NCBI GenBank assembly: GCA_030068525.1 | Contig: JASJOS010000007.1 | Coordinates: forward strand, 186,001-250,000 | DNA from: Xanthocytophaga flava | GTDB lineage: Bacteria; Bacteroidota; Bacteroidia; Cytophagales; 172606-1 | Length of the DNA: 64,000 nt | Direction: 5' to 3' | In this document: positions 35,516-44,668 of the stretch, one piece after another | Layout of the letters: each line of letters opens with the position of its first letter | How positions within the stretch are numbered: position 1 is the first letter of the stretch | Notes under the pieces: generated by a model | What the model saw: only the letters and a program-made list of their open reading frames with translations | Told to the model about the DNA's origin: nothing | Databases searched by the model: none | Position numbers and translations under genes: made by a program

Positions 35516-35663
35516 TTTGTCTGTGTTATATGGTCTGGTTGACCTGTTTATAGTTCAGAATGTGTATTGTGTTATGATACTGGATAGGGCACACCTGTGT
35601 GCCTGTCACGACCTGCTGTGATTCGCCCTGGTTGGCGCAGACCGCATTTGTGATATTCCGATC

Positions 35664-35960
35664 CTGTAGGGGCGGGGTTTACCCCCGCCCGACCGTTCCC
35701 CACCGACCGGCCAGATTTATGAAATAACCATTTCGGATTAATCCCAGACAGGGTCTGTGAGAATCGGATATTGTAGGGGCGAACCCATGTGTTCGCCCAC
35801 ATTCCCCACGCGAATGATTCGGTTTATCAAACAACCATTCCGGATAAATTCAGACAGGGTTTGTGGGCACCAGGGCGAACACGTGGGTTCGCCCCTACAT
35901 TATTCCATTAACCCAAACGTTCGCGTTGGGAAACAGGGCAGGGGCAAGCCCTGCCCCTAC
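35664..35960. repeat. Cluster of four REP hairpins (E family)
   Basis: Hairpins at 35664-35692 (GGGGCGGGGTTTACCCCCGC), 35772-35802 (GGGCGAACCCATGTGTTCGC), 35871-35900 (the reverse of the previous one) and 35935-35960 (GGGCAGGGGCAAGCCCTGCC). Between them are shared phrases such as GACAGGGT(T/C)TGTG. No gene. Confidence 0.8.
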
Positions 35961-36060
35961 ATTGGTTCGGAATGTGGCAAACGAGGTTCATTGGGTTAGG
36001 ATAATATCTTGGTTGCATATGTGTATAGAATTAATTTTCTGAAAATGAGACTATTACATG

Positions 36061-36336
36061 CGGGTCAGAAGGGTAAGAAGCGGGTCGGTTGCGGGTCAGA
36101 TGTAAAAGCCTGATAATCAGTTAGGGTAAGAAGGGGTAAGAATATTTTCTAATCTACGTGTGTGTTATATATTATATAAAAAGAAAATACTAAATATAGA
36201 ATATACTAACCCTTTCTGCTCCTATTCTTCTGCTACCGTTTAGCTCTAAAATACCTACCCTTCTTACCTATATTGATTATCAGTCGTTTAAATCTATCCC
36301 GCTCCTTGCCCTCTTCCTTCCCTGCTTACCCGCATC
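36061..36336. repeat. ~275-bp near-palindromic repeat, copy 2
   Basis: Closely similar over most of its length to 20594-20865, with the same GGGTAAGAAG-type units at the left end and the AT-rich middle; the right end has drifted. It abuts the stop of the primase-helicase gene at 36345. Confidence 0.88.
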
Positions 36337-36344
36337 TAGTGGGT

Positions 36345-38459
36345 CTATGCTGCTATCTGTTGTATTCGTTCCCGAACATAATACCCATGTCGTTTCCGAT
36401 TACCATACCCTTGAGCTGCTTTCTTCCACTTCAGAGCGGATATCGCTTTGCCGAGATTGATCGTATTCAGGTTGCGAATGTGGGTAGCGCCTTGTATGGT
36501 GTTTAGTATCTCACTGGTGCTGCGAAATATGCCTGTGGCTTCATCGGCTTCTTCATAGAATTTCAGCAGCAGTTCCTGTTCGGGTGTGCGCTGAATATAG
36601 TTTTCGGCTACTGTGTTGATGAGTACAAAGTCATTGGCATCAAAGGTGACATCCGGATTTTGCAGATAGATAAAATAGGCTTCCTTCCAGAGTTCGTACT
36701 TGTCTATGGCATTGTACTTTTCCTGATCTATCAGATCCGTTTCAATGATCGGGAAGCGGCGGTTGCCGGTCTGGTCTTTCAGGAACGTCTGTTCGTTGGT
36801 CGTACCTACAAAGTTACACAGGCGAGGCAGCGTGTCGGGTACGCGTTCATAGGCATAGCGGATGGTCACATTCTTCTGGGTGATGTGCGACTTCAGGGCA
36901 TTTTCGCCGATGTTTTCAATCGAGTTAAATTCTTCATCAATGGCAATCCAGCGGGTGATCATCATCAGCTTATTATTATGGGAATCGGCCTTTTTAAAGC
37001 AATCTTCACTCACCAGTTCATCACGGAAAGTAAACGACTCCGGCAACAGATTCAGGAAGAAGTGGCTCTTTCCTTTACCCTGTTCGCCGCACAAGGTCAG
37101 CATCACCGCGCTAGGCTTTCCAAAAGCAGAAGCCACACAGCCTATCAGCCATTTCGTCAGAATATGATCCGCATAGTCAACACCCTGTTTGCAGTTAAGG
37201 CATTCGGCCAGGCGGCGGATATGGCCAGCCGTAGGGTGGGCCATGCCTTCAAAGAATTCACGAATAGGGTTAAACTCAGGTACCAGCGAAGATTTCAGCA
37301 CATCGGCTACCATATCTTTCGGGACATTCGTATGTAGTTTTTTAGAGGCATCCATATAGATGTCCATCAGACTTTTTTCGGTAAGAGGTTCGGCACCCTT
37401 GTAACACTTCTTATTAATCACATTCCGGCGCACAGTAGCCTGGTATTCTTTCCAGTACTTTTCCAGACGCACCACCAGTGGCACCTTTTCCTCGCTGGCG
37501 TCCTTAGAAGCATATACCTGCTCCACGATAGGCCGTGACATTTCCGGATCAATGCCGTCAAAATCCTGTAACGCCTTTACGGTTCCTTCTACCGTATTGT
37601 GTCCATTACGGCCCATCGTAGCTGAGGCAACAATGGTTCTGGTTTTATCGGTCGTAATGCTGATATCATGCTGTCGACAATGCCACAGAAAGCTGGCAAT
37701 AGTCACCTTGCGGGTAGCGTGGGCATTGTGTTTCAGGCAGGCTGTAAACCGCTCACGGCCTGCTTCGCCATAATAGTCGGCCAGGGCAAAGCCAATGGCA
37801 CACCACTGGAGGTAATTGCCTGTGATGTCAATCTGGCGACTATGGATCTGGTCAAACACGTGGTCCAGGTCATGGCGGCCAAAGAAGATCTGACGGGTAT
37901 CTGGTTTGCGTTTTTCTCTTTCGGGATAGATTCTGAACGCCTGAGCATCAGGGTTCTGGATCATATCCGGATCAAAGCTCACAAAGCGCAGGCGTCCGAG
38001 GTTACGGCCACTGGGGTCCACAATCAGATTATAGGTCTGGAAGTAATACTGACGCAATCCGTCAAAGGCCTGTTCGTGCCGCTTGCCATCAATAGGCACA
38101 ACCACACACAACCCCTGGCCTCCACAGCTTACAAACACCGCCCGTGTATACGGATCAGCTTCCAGACAGGCTTTCACCTGAGGCAGATTATCAATATGAT
38201 CCAGGTCAATAGCAATATGGTCTGAATGTACTTTCAGGTTACGATCACTTTTTCCTCCTTCAAACACGCCGGCAATGGTTACGGCAGGCAGAGCGTTTTT
38301 ACGTTTCTTACGGGCAGCTTCTTCTTTACAGGTACGCAATGCCAATACTTCATCCTGCCAGAGTCCTTGCCGGATGTTTTCCAGAAATATATCCAATGAA
38401 TAAGCCTGTCCTTTTTTATCATACGCGTTTGTAAACAAAGTGATCGGTGTTGATTTCAT
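36345..38459 (-). CDS. BT4734-like primase / VirE-type (D5-like) helicase
   Basis: 704 residues. The N-terminal ~200 residues resemble the BT4734/BF3469 primase-like domain (HIAIDLDHIDNLPQ near 81, SCGGQGLCVVVP near 112). A helical middle follows. The C-terminal VirE/superfamily 3-like ATPase has Walker A GEQGKGKSHF near 458, Walker B RWIAIDEEFN near 500 and GTTNEQTFLKDQTGNRRFP near 555. Known role of this pair: replication initiation of phages, plasmids and integrated elements. It is part of the island with the helicase at 38874. Confidence 0.87.
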   Translation of the reverse strand: MKSTPITLFTNAYDKKGQAYSLDIFLENIRQGLWQDEVLALRTCKEEAARKKRKNALPAVTIAGVFEGGKSDRNLKVHSDHIAIDLDHIDNLPQVKACLEADPYTRAVFVSCGGQGLCVVVPIDGKRHEQAFDGLRQYYFQTYNLIVDPSGRNLGRLRFVSFDPDMIQNPDAQAFRIYPEREKRKPDTRQIFFGRHDLDHVFDQIHSRQIDITGNYLQWCAIGFALADYYGEAGRERFTACLKHNAHATRKVTIASFLWHCRQHDISITTDKTRTIVASATMGRNGHNTVEGTVKALQDFDGIDPEMSRPIVEQVYASKDASEEKVPLVVRLEKYWKEYQATVRRNVINKKCYKGAEPLTEKSLMDIYMDASKKLHTNVPKDMVADVLKSSLVPEFNPIREFFEGMAHPTAGHIRRLAECLNCKQGVDYADHILTKWLIGCVASAFGKPSAVMLTLCGEQGKGKSHFFLNLLPESFTFRDELVSEDCFKKADSHNNKLMMITRWIAIDEEFNSIENIGENALKSHITQKNVTIRYAYERVPDTLPRLCNFVGTTNEQTFLKDQTGNRRFPIIETDLIDQEKYNAIDKYELWKEAYFIYLQNPDVTFDANDFVLINTVAENYIQRTPEQELLLKFYEEADEATGIFRSTSEILNTIQGATHIRNLNTINLGKAISALKWKKAAQGYGNRKRHGYYVRERIQQIAA

Positions 38460-38584
38460 GTGTTTGTGATTAGAGTGAAAAATGTATGGTTAGGTGAAAG
38501 TTGAATTATGTATAGAATATTCTGTTTAGTTATTCATCATCTGAAGCATTTGCATTCCTGCATTCTTCTATTGCCAGGGCATTT

Positions 38585-38658
38585 TCCCGTCGTTGGTGTT
38601 ATCACCAACGAGCTCTTTCCCGCCGTTCAGGTTGGTGATAACACCAACCTGGGGAAGA
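38585..38658. repeat. Double-hairpin repeat, copy B2
   Basis: CGTTGGTGTTATCACCAACG (dyad with loop TTAT) followed by CAGGTTGGTG-ATAA-CACCAACCTG, linked by AGCTCTTTCCCGCCGTT. It stands 23 bp before the palindrome at 38682. The whole gap 38460-38873 consists of repeats with no gene. Confidence 0.88.
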
Positions 38659-38681
38659 GAAAACCACTCAAACTACCTTAC

Positions 38682-38793
38682 CTGTCCTTCTGAAAGAATC
38701 TCGTGGCAAGACCGGCGGCCTTTCCAATTGGAGAGTAATTCTCTCAGAAACCAAGCAAGGCTCTATTTGTCACGAGATCCTTTCAGGAGGACA
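38682..38793. repeat. 113-bp palindromic repeat, copy A3
   Basis: Left arm CTGTCCTTCTGAAAGAATCT, core GTGGCAAGACCGGCGGCC, then GCTCTATTTGTCACGAGATC and the right arm CCTTTCAGGAGGACA. Lies between the helicase and primase genes of the island. Confidence 0.88.
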
Positions 38794-38873
38794 AAAAAGA
38801 GGAGTGGTTTCCTTTCAGAAGGACAGAGTGAGTGATAAGGTGCTAAATCGGGTCTGAACGGATGTTCGAACTA

Positions 38874-40454
38874 CTACCACCCACCTCGAAACCGTCCATG
38901 CTCCATGCTTTCCTGTTTCGCTTTGTGTTCGGCGAGGCGGTGGTCTACCCAGCGGGGGTGATAGCCTCGCAGGCGGGCAAACTCTTCGAGCATGGGCCGT
39001 GGGTTGTCGTGGTTCAGAATGCAGTTAATGATCCAGCTCACTTTATAGGACTGCTTCTGTGTGCCAGGGTTACCCATCTGTGCCCGCATGAGCAGTTCGG
39101 TGACATTCATCTGATCCCAGGGCTTTTGCATCAGATAACTCCAGTCAATGACAATCTCCTGCGTTATAGCTTCCTGATGCGATACCTTCACCTCACCGGA
39201 AGCCTGCTCAAATACATATCCGCAATACGGACACTGCGCTGTAGTGAGTGCAATCAACGATTCGCATGCGGGACAAGTTTTGACAGGGGCCACTTCCAGA
39301 TTAGCTTCCTTGCTATTCAGGAAGATGCATTTCCAGTCCCTGGGATCATGCCAGAAGCCTAGTTCCCGGATGTTGTTGCCCATGTCAATGATGATGAATT
39401 CCTTCTTTGTGGCTGTAGTACGAGAGCCCCGTCCGCACATTTGTAAATACAGAGGTAATGAACGGGTAGCACGGTTTAAGACAATACACTCTACCGTAGG
39501 CTCATCAAAGCCTGTAGTCAGAATGCCGCAGTTGACCAGAATCGCATCGGGTGTAAGCGCAAACCACTGCAGAATAGCTTTTCGTTCTTCTTCCGGTGTG
39601 TCCGAATTCACAAAACGCACCTGTTCATGTACTTCTGCAAAGGCCTGCGCTGTGCGAAGTGTATGCAGAATATTCACACAAAAGATCAGCGTCTTTTTAC
39701 CCGACGCATGTTTATACCAGTTGGCTACACAACCTTTATAAAGGGCGGGTTTATTAAAGTCGGCATAGAGCTCGCTGGTATTATAGTCCCCATCCAGTCC
39801 TTTGCCAGCCTGTAGCTGAACAGGTACAGCAAAGTATCTGGGCAGAGCCAGGTAGCCTGCTTCAATTAAGGAAAGGATATAGGTACCTACCACAATGTCC
39901 TCAAAGTAGGTATTCAACGGAGCCTGCTTACTCGACGACAGCGGAGTAGCCGTAGCACCTACCATAGGTGTATGCTCATGAAACTCCAGAACCTTCCGGA
40001 AGTTACCTTTGTGCGCTTCGTCTATAATAATAAGGTGCAGATCTGGAATGCTCCAGCCTTTTTCCAGTCTGCGGTGATAGGTTTCTACCATCGCCACAAT
40101 CACCCGCTGATCGGGCATGGATTTACAGCCTGCACGCAATATACCTGCCTGCATACCCGCTCTTTCCAGCGTAGCTGCCGCCTGATACAACAGCTCTATG
40201 CGATCTGTCAGGATTAGCACACGGGCATGTGGCGTACTCGCTAACGTACGCCGTGTCAGCTCTGCAAAGGTGACCGTCTTTCCGGCTCCTGTAGGCAGGC
40301 ATAGGATTACCCGCCGGATACCAGACTGGTGCCGTTTCATAAGTTCCGTAATACTCTTTTCCTGATAGTCACGCAGCTGCAAGGCAGGCGTGATGTTGGG
40401 CAAAGCTTCGCCATCCACGCCCGAAACGTGGTCCAAAAAGTCCGTATGTGTCAT
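38874..40454 (-). CDS. DEAD/DEAH-box superfamily 2 helicase with zinc ribbon
   Basis: 526 residues. Walker A LPTGAGKTVTF near 54-60, DEAH box IIIDEAHKGNF near 145, motif III GATATPLSS near 170, motif VI QMCGRGSRT near 345. A four-Cys ribbon CPACESLIALTTAQCPYCGY lies near 397-416. The C-terminal ~100 residues are basic. Resembles the SSL2-type helicases found with replication modules of phages and islands. The stop of the upstream HTH gene is only 3 bp away, so they form an operon. Confidence 0.88.
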   Translation of the reverse strand: MTHTDFLDHVSGVDGEALPNITPALQLRDYQEKSITELMKRHQSGIRRVILCLPTGAGKTVTFAELTRRTLASTPHARVLILTDRIELLYQAAATLERAGMQAGILRAGCKSMPDQRVIVAMVETYHRRLEKGWSIPDLHLIIIDEAHKGNFRKVLEFHEHTPMVGATATPLSSSKQAPLNTYFEDIVVGTYILSLIEAGYLALPRYFAVPVQLQAGKGLDGDYNTSELYADFNKPALYKGCVANWYKHASGKKTLIFCVNILHTLRTAQAFAEVHEQVRFVNSDTPEEERKAILQWFALTPDAILVNCGILTTGFDEPTVECIVLNRATRSLPLYLQMCGRGSRTTATKKEFIIIDMGNNIRELGFWHDPRDWKCIFLNSKEANLEVAPVKTCPACESLIALTTAQCPYCGYVFEQASGEVKVSHQEAITQEIVIDWSYLMQKPWDQMNVTELLMRAQMGNPGTQKQSYKVSWIINCILNHDNPRPMLEEFARLRGYHPRWVDHRLAEHKAKQESMEHGRFRGGW

Positions 40455-40457
40455 GGA

Positions 40458-40808
40458 TTAGCGGTTTGGAGTGGCTACCGGAACAGACTTCTGTGACAGA
40501 TGGCGTTGGATTTCCTGCTCCATTTCCTGAAGCGTTTTGTGCTTTCCGTCCTTAATCCACTGGTAGAGATCACGGGAGCTGAAGTAGAGTTTTTTACGCT
40601 GTTTCATAAAGGGTATCAACCCTTCGGAAGCCATAGTATAGATAGTAGATTTAGCCAGCCCGGTGATTTCCATGGCGAGTTCAATACCACCCAGGCGATC
40701 ATTTTCCAGGGTACGGTCAGGTGCCTGCGTGTAATCAGCAGTCAGTTCAGACAAAAGGGTTTCGATCCGCGTCAGGCGGCAAATTACTTCTTCGTAAGAA
40801 GTGTGCAT
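40458..40808 (-). CDS. Excisionase-like helix-turn-helix protein
   Basis: 116 residues. An N-terminal coiled stretch is followed by an HTH_17/MerR-like domain: LGGIELAMEITGLAKSTIYT near 40-58, then LIPFMKQRKKLYFSSRDLYQ near 64-84. Proteins of this type act as excisionases or as regulators of element genes. It leads the helicase operon. No integrase is in the island. Confidence 0.8.
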   Translation of the reverse strand: MHTSYEEVICRLTRIETLLSELTADYTQAPDRTLENDRLGGIELAMEITGLAKSTIYTMASEGLIPFMKQRKKLYFSSRDLYQWIKDGKHKTLQEMEQEIQRHLSQKSVPVATPNR

Positions 40809-40953
40809 GAGGGTGTGGGGTTAGTGGTGAAAAAAACGACCAGAAACCCGCTGAGAGAACGAATAAAAACAAACAAAAAAATACGTAATAGTAACAGTAT
40901 ATATATGTATCGTAATCCAGGCAGAACAATACAAAAAAATACAAGCACAAAAC

Positions 40954-40982
40954 TTGCTTTTCTAAACTTTTCACTACCTTTG
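40954..40982 (+). promoter_or_regulatory. Strong Bacteroidota-type promoter upstream of a possible small RNA
   Basis: TTG (40954-40956), 18 bp, then TACCTTTG (40975-40982) fits TTG-N19-TAnnTTTG almost perfectly. The transcript would start near 40988, divergent from the HTH gene at 40808. Confidence 0.6.
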
Positions 40983-40987
40983 TATAC

Positions 40988-41249
40988 CGCTGCTGCACGA
41001 TGTGTTCCGAGGGTTTTGTTTTCCTGTCAGTTATCTGTTTTCCAATAACTTTTTCCAAGAATTTCCTTACCCTATCGAACCAGTTACAGTAGTAGTCGGT
41101 TACTTAATCTGTTTGTAAGTGATAAAAATAAAAACACTTTTCTGTTAGCGCAGAAGAGAGGTTTATTCCGCCAATGGATGGTCAAGTTTCTCAGGCCTAA
41201 ACATCCTTTGGTATCAGGGGCTCGTTCTCGTAACGGGCTCTTTTTTTTG
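40988..41249 (+). ncRNA. Possible ~260-nt small RNA
   Basis: Bounded by the promoter at 40954-40982 and a terminator at 41218-41249. The only frame inside is a 30-codon hydrophobic one (MCSEGFVFLSVICFPITFSK, from about 41000), so a small protein is also possible. It does not look like tmRNA, SRP RNA or RNase P RNA to my eye. Confidence 0.45.
41218..41249 (+). terminator. Rho-independent terminator of the possible small RNA
   Basis: A 9-bp stem GGGCTCGTT / AACGGGCTC (two wobbles) with loop CTCGT and a T8 run. Confidence 0.75.
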
Positions 41250-41730
41250 CCTTTATATCAAAATCTTCCGATTAAAGCTTCTAAATTATCCTCTAGTTTT
41301 TCATTGTTTTTTTGATTGTAAGAAGTCATCCGGCCGGTTTGTTTTCGAATGCTCCTGTTTTAGTGTGTTGTTTGTGATTATTATCTATTAATATGTCGCG
41401 AAGGTATTAGTTCTGTCCTTATAATACAAGTAAAATACATAAGATTTTTCCTGTTTTGTGAAAAATAATAATAGGATTACAGACGTTATCTATATTTACT
41501 CACACAATAATATAAAATAGAATTTTGCATTTTACTGAGTAACAGGCAATAACAAACACAGATAGAAATCTCGGTATATTGAAAGGTAAATATTCTGGTA
41601 ATGTATAATTTTCCTGCACGAAACAGCCCAGAAAAGAAAACGGTGAGCAATCTATGTGAAATACTTGATTTAAGGCCTCGCAGAAGCTCTATAACCTAAA
41701 ATCTTCACGAAGACGATATGGAGATGGATT
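41250..41730. other. AT-rich gap without visible genes
   Basis: About 480 bp, AT-rich, with no frame of note on either strand and no clear inverted repeat. Nothing supported can be said about it. Confidence 0.5.
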
Positions 41731-41979
41731 TTACCTCAGAATCGCTCTAATGCGTTCTAAATGCGTAGGAGAGAGGGAATGGACCTGCCGATAGGTGATA
41801 CGGGCATACAGGCCTGCAATAAACAGACATACTGTAGGGGCGGCTGGCGGTCGCCCTGGTTCCCACAGACCCTGTACAATTATGTCTGATAAATCCAATC
41901 GGTCGGTGGGGAATGGTCGGGCGGGGGTGAACCCCGCCCCTACATTTTCGTGTGGGATAGTTTCATTTAGAACCATCAT
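41731..41979 (-). pseudogene. Fragment related to a REP-associated transposase, with REP hairpins
   Basis: The frame starts MMVLNETIPHENVGAG, the same peptide as the middle of the transposase at 42513 (ILVLNETIPHENVGAG), and the DNA there is nearly identical too. It then runs into REP DNA (GTAGGGGCGG at 41834 and 41916-41942) and an unrelated tail ending LERIRAILR. It is a scrambled remnant, not a gene. Confidence 0.6.
41834..41942. repeat. Two REP hairpins (E family)
   Basis: GTAGGGGCGGCTGGCGGTCG at 41834-41858 and GGTCGGGCGGGGGTGAACCC at 41916-41942, facing each other and inside the transposase-like fragment. The DNA from 41980 to 42512 holds only short frames and repeats of CGCTCTAATGCGTTCT (near 41742 and 42188). 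Confidence 0.75.
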
Positions 41980-42512
41980 TACACAAAATCCCAGTTTCTA
42001 AACCGCCTGACAATGTCGTATATGCCCTCCAGGTCAGAAATTCCCACAAATACGCGATTCTGGCGCGGTTCAGGTTGTATGTTATTTTAGAGGTCTGCGC
42101 GATTTGGCTCAGAAATGCGATATAAGCCTCGAAAGATCGTTTATAAGCCATTATCTGCCACAAGTCGATTAAGAGTGTCAAAACAGAATTAAATCGCTCT
42201 AATCGCTTCTAATGCGTTCTGAAAGCCTGAATAGAAACAAGGCCGGAAAAAGTCAATTTTGAGAGAGTACTCAGATGACATACTGATTATCAACAACTTA
42301 CATATTTGATGTTTTTTATTACAAAATACTCTGCCTTTTTAACGTATATTTTCACCAGATTACCACTTCTAAAACAAGAATATTTTACCATTTTCAGTCA
42401 TCGCTTCCAGAAATTTTATAAAATATGTGGAACCCGATAGAAGAGGGGAGGGATGAGTATTTCAATGTAAAATCAATCAATAATTCCTGAATAACATTCT
42501 CCGGATTATAGT

Positions 42513-43126
42513 ATGTCTTTATATTTTTACTTTCATCCCGATCTGCATCATCGGCGGTCTATCCGACTGAACGGATACGACTATAGCCAGGCAGGGTTGT
42601 ATTTTATTACCATCTGCACCCATGAAAGGCAGTGTGTTTTTGGCGAGGTGATTACTGGGGAGATGGTGTTGAATCCTTTAGGAGATATCGCCTATCGTGT
42701 TTGGCATACCTTACCAGAGCGTTTTCCTACAATTAGTTTAGATGCCTTTATCGTCATGCCTAATCACATACATGCCATTCTGGTTCTGAATGAAACTATC
42801 CCACACGAAAATGTAGGGGCAGGGCTTGCCCCTGCCCAGCCAGACGAGGTGCCATCTACGCCCATATCCGAACATACCGATGGGAACGGTCGGGCAGGGG
42901 CAAGCCCTGCCCCTACAGTCTCTGCGGTGATTGGCACCTACAAATCATTGGTGTATAAAGAATGTTTGGCAATCTTAAATCCAGAAACGAAACTATAGGC
43001 AAATTATGGCAGCGCAACTACCATGAACACATCATCCGCAATCAACCTGCCTATGAAAAAATTACAGACTATATTCTCTCCAATCCTCAGAAATGGGAAC
43101 AGGATTCGCTCTATCGCCTACCTTAA
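42513..43126 (+). pseudogene. REP-associated tyrosine transposase (RAYT), frameshifted
   Basis: The first 161 codons read RSIRLNGYDYSQAGLYFITI and PNHIHAILVL, the HUH motif (His-Ile-His near 83) of the IS200-like RAYT family, and GTYKSLVYK with the likely catalytic Tyr near 144-149. After a one-base loss near 42974 (AATCTTAAAT, where ATCTTTAAAT is expected) the frame ends at 42998; the normal C-terminus, GKLWQRNYHEHIIRN...YRLP, continues in another frame to 43126. Two REP hairpins lie inside the coding part (42815-42838 and 42891-42917), encoding the repeated GAGLAPAQP / GRAGASPAPT. RAYTs mobilise or maintain REP sequences. Confidence 0.85.
42811..42918. repeat. Two REP hairpins inside the transposase reading frame
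   Basis: GGGGCAGGGCTTGCCCCTGC at 42815-42838 and GGTCGGGCAGGGGCAAGCCC at 42889-42917, in opposite orientation, about 50 bp apart. Both are read through by the frame of the transposase. Confidence 0.85.
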
Positions 43127-43244
43127 ACCTAGAGGACATCCATCTACAAATTTATATCTGATTATCCTTAAAACTTTCAGCGTACCTTCCCGTACAAGCA
43201 CCTACTTACCCAAACAGACACACAAAACTACACAAGTTTACTAC

Positions 43245-43898
43245 ATGGAATTAATCGCCTACTTCGTTTCTCAACTACCTCTGATTAACCTCAATGAAAC
43301 GCTGGCTCCTATGCCGGAGGAAGAAATCGAACGGATACGTATTTCTCAATTCAGGGATGGCAGTGGGGCTTTGATGCCTTTGCCTGAAAGTGTAAAAGCC
43401 ATTCTTCGGTATGACAGGCATTTTAAAATAGCCAAAAACTATCCGCCACTACTCAACTACCTGCTCACGTCGCTGGATGCAAACTATCGTGTGCCTTCAG
43501 TAACCATCACCCAACTCATCCGGCAGGATTCTCTTATCGGTGTAGGTCTGAACAGCATTCCGGAGTCGCTTTACATCTGGCACGATACCCCTGAGATGCC
43601 AGCACTGCTGCCTGTAACGCACTTTGGCGACCAGATCGTAATGCTTTACATTACCAAGCTAACAAAGGAAGGCGAATACCCGATTGCCCGGTTTGACAAT
43701 GAACCCTGTGTATGGATAAGTCAATCTTCCCTTATCGACTATGTGTTGTCTGTAACAGGCAAGGCATCCGATATACAGAAAGCTGATTTTGAGAAGAAGA
43801 AAAAGGCACTATCAACCAAATACAAAGCGTTTGTGAAGCAGGAAGCCTTCAGTCAAAACCCCGAACTCACTCCTTATTTTAATGCGCTGAATGATTAA
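43245..43898 (+). CDS. Cytoplasmic protein of unknown function
   Basis: The start is taken at MELIAYFVSQLPLINLNETL (43245); the long upstream extension from 43023 overlaps the transposase remnant and is unlikely. 217 residues, no signal or membrane segment. There are acidic and aromatic stretches (ALMPLPESVKAILRYDRHF) and a basic C-terminus (KKKKALSTKYKAFVKQ). No family recognised. Confidence 0.6.
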   Translation: MELIAYFVSQLPLINLNETLAPMPEEEIERIRISQFRDGSGALMPLPESVKAILRYDRHFKIAKNYPPLLNYLLTSLDANYRVPSVTITQLIRQDSLIGVGLNSIPESLYIWHDTPEMPALLPVTHFGDQIVMLYITKLTKEGEYPIARFDNEPCVWISQSSLIDYVLSVTGKASDIQKADFEKKKKALSTKYKAFVKQEAFSQNPELTPYFNALND

Positions 43899-44178
43899 AG
43901 GGAAGGAGTCCTTTCCCGGTCTTCGTGAAAAGATGAATTCTCTTCGTGAAAGGACACCCCTGAAAAAATCACTACTTTCTTTTTGTGTTTCTGAAAGAAA
44001 CACTCCCATCGCTGTTGTTCAAAGAAGGGTCTGTCTTCTTCCTGTTGAAAGGATTATACTCTTTCTGTCCTCCTGAAAGGATCACTCCCTTCGTTGCTCT
44101 TCTGAAAGAAATACTGTCTTTCTGAAAGAAACACCCTCTCATCTTTTTTTGTCCTCCTGAAAGAAACATTTCTCCTCC
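43899..44178. repeat. Degenerate tandem array of CTGAAAGGA-type units
   Basis: About eight units with GTGAAAAGATGAATTCTCTT or TTTCTGAAAGAAACACTC variants lead into the palindrome at 44179. No gene. The gap continues after it (44296-44668) with CTTTCAGGAGGACAG fragments and nothing coding. Confidence 0.65.
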
Positions 44179-44295
44179 CTGTCCTCCTGAAAGGAACTCG
44201 TGACAAGACCGGCGGCCTTTCCGACTGGAGTTTATTTTTTTCTCTCACAAAACACAGATCACTCTATTTGTCACGAGGTCCTTTCAGGAGGACAG
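44179..44295. repeat. 117-bp palindromic repeat, copy A4
   Basis: Arms CTGTCCTCCTGAAAGGAACT and GGTCCTTTCAGGAGGACAG are inverted repeats with one difference. Core GTGACAAGACCGGCGGCC, then CTCTATTTGTCACGAGG. Confidence 0.9.
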
Positions 44296-44668
44296 CAAGG
44301 GGGATAAGCCTTTCAGGAGGACAGGAGAGGGTGTTCTTTCCAGCATCGCAAAAAGGGGACAGAAAGTCTATAAAGCCAAAATACTGAGGGACAGAAAAAA
44401 GAAATAATCCTTTCAGTCGAACAGAGAAGGGAAGAAGGTTCTTTTCAGGATTCTATAAGAAGGCATACCCGAAAGCGGGGGGGTTAACCTGCCTGGACTC
44501 TAAGGAAAGCTACAAGCAGATGCATATTTATGGAGTTCAAACATCGAATTTCTAAATAACGCCACAAAGCAAACTCCAAAGAACCAGAACTACTAAAATC
44601 GTGTTCCTCTACTCATACCAGACTATTCCAGCCAATTACATTACGGAATCATAGCCTTACAGGAGAAT

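Noticed and set aside
36660..37337. 225-residue plus-strand frame
   Set aside because: It is a shadow of the primase-helicase gene on the other strand.
40500..41048. 182-residue plus-strand frame
   Set aside because: It is antisense to the excisionase-like gene and runs through the promoter region.
41963..42181. 72-residue minus-strand frame (MTLLIDLWQIMAYKRSFEAY)
   Set aside because: It may recall a four-helix-bundle protein start, but it is short, lies in repeat debris and shows no further support.
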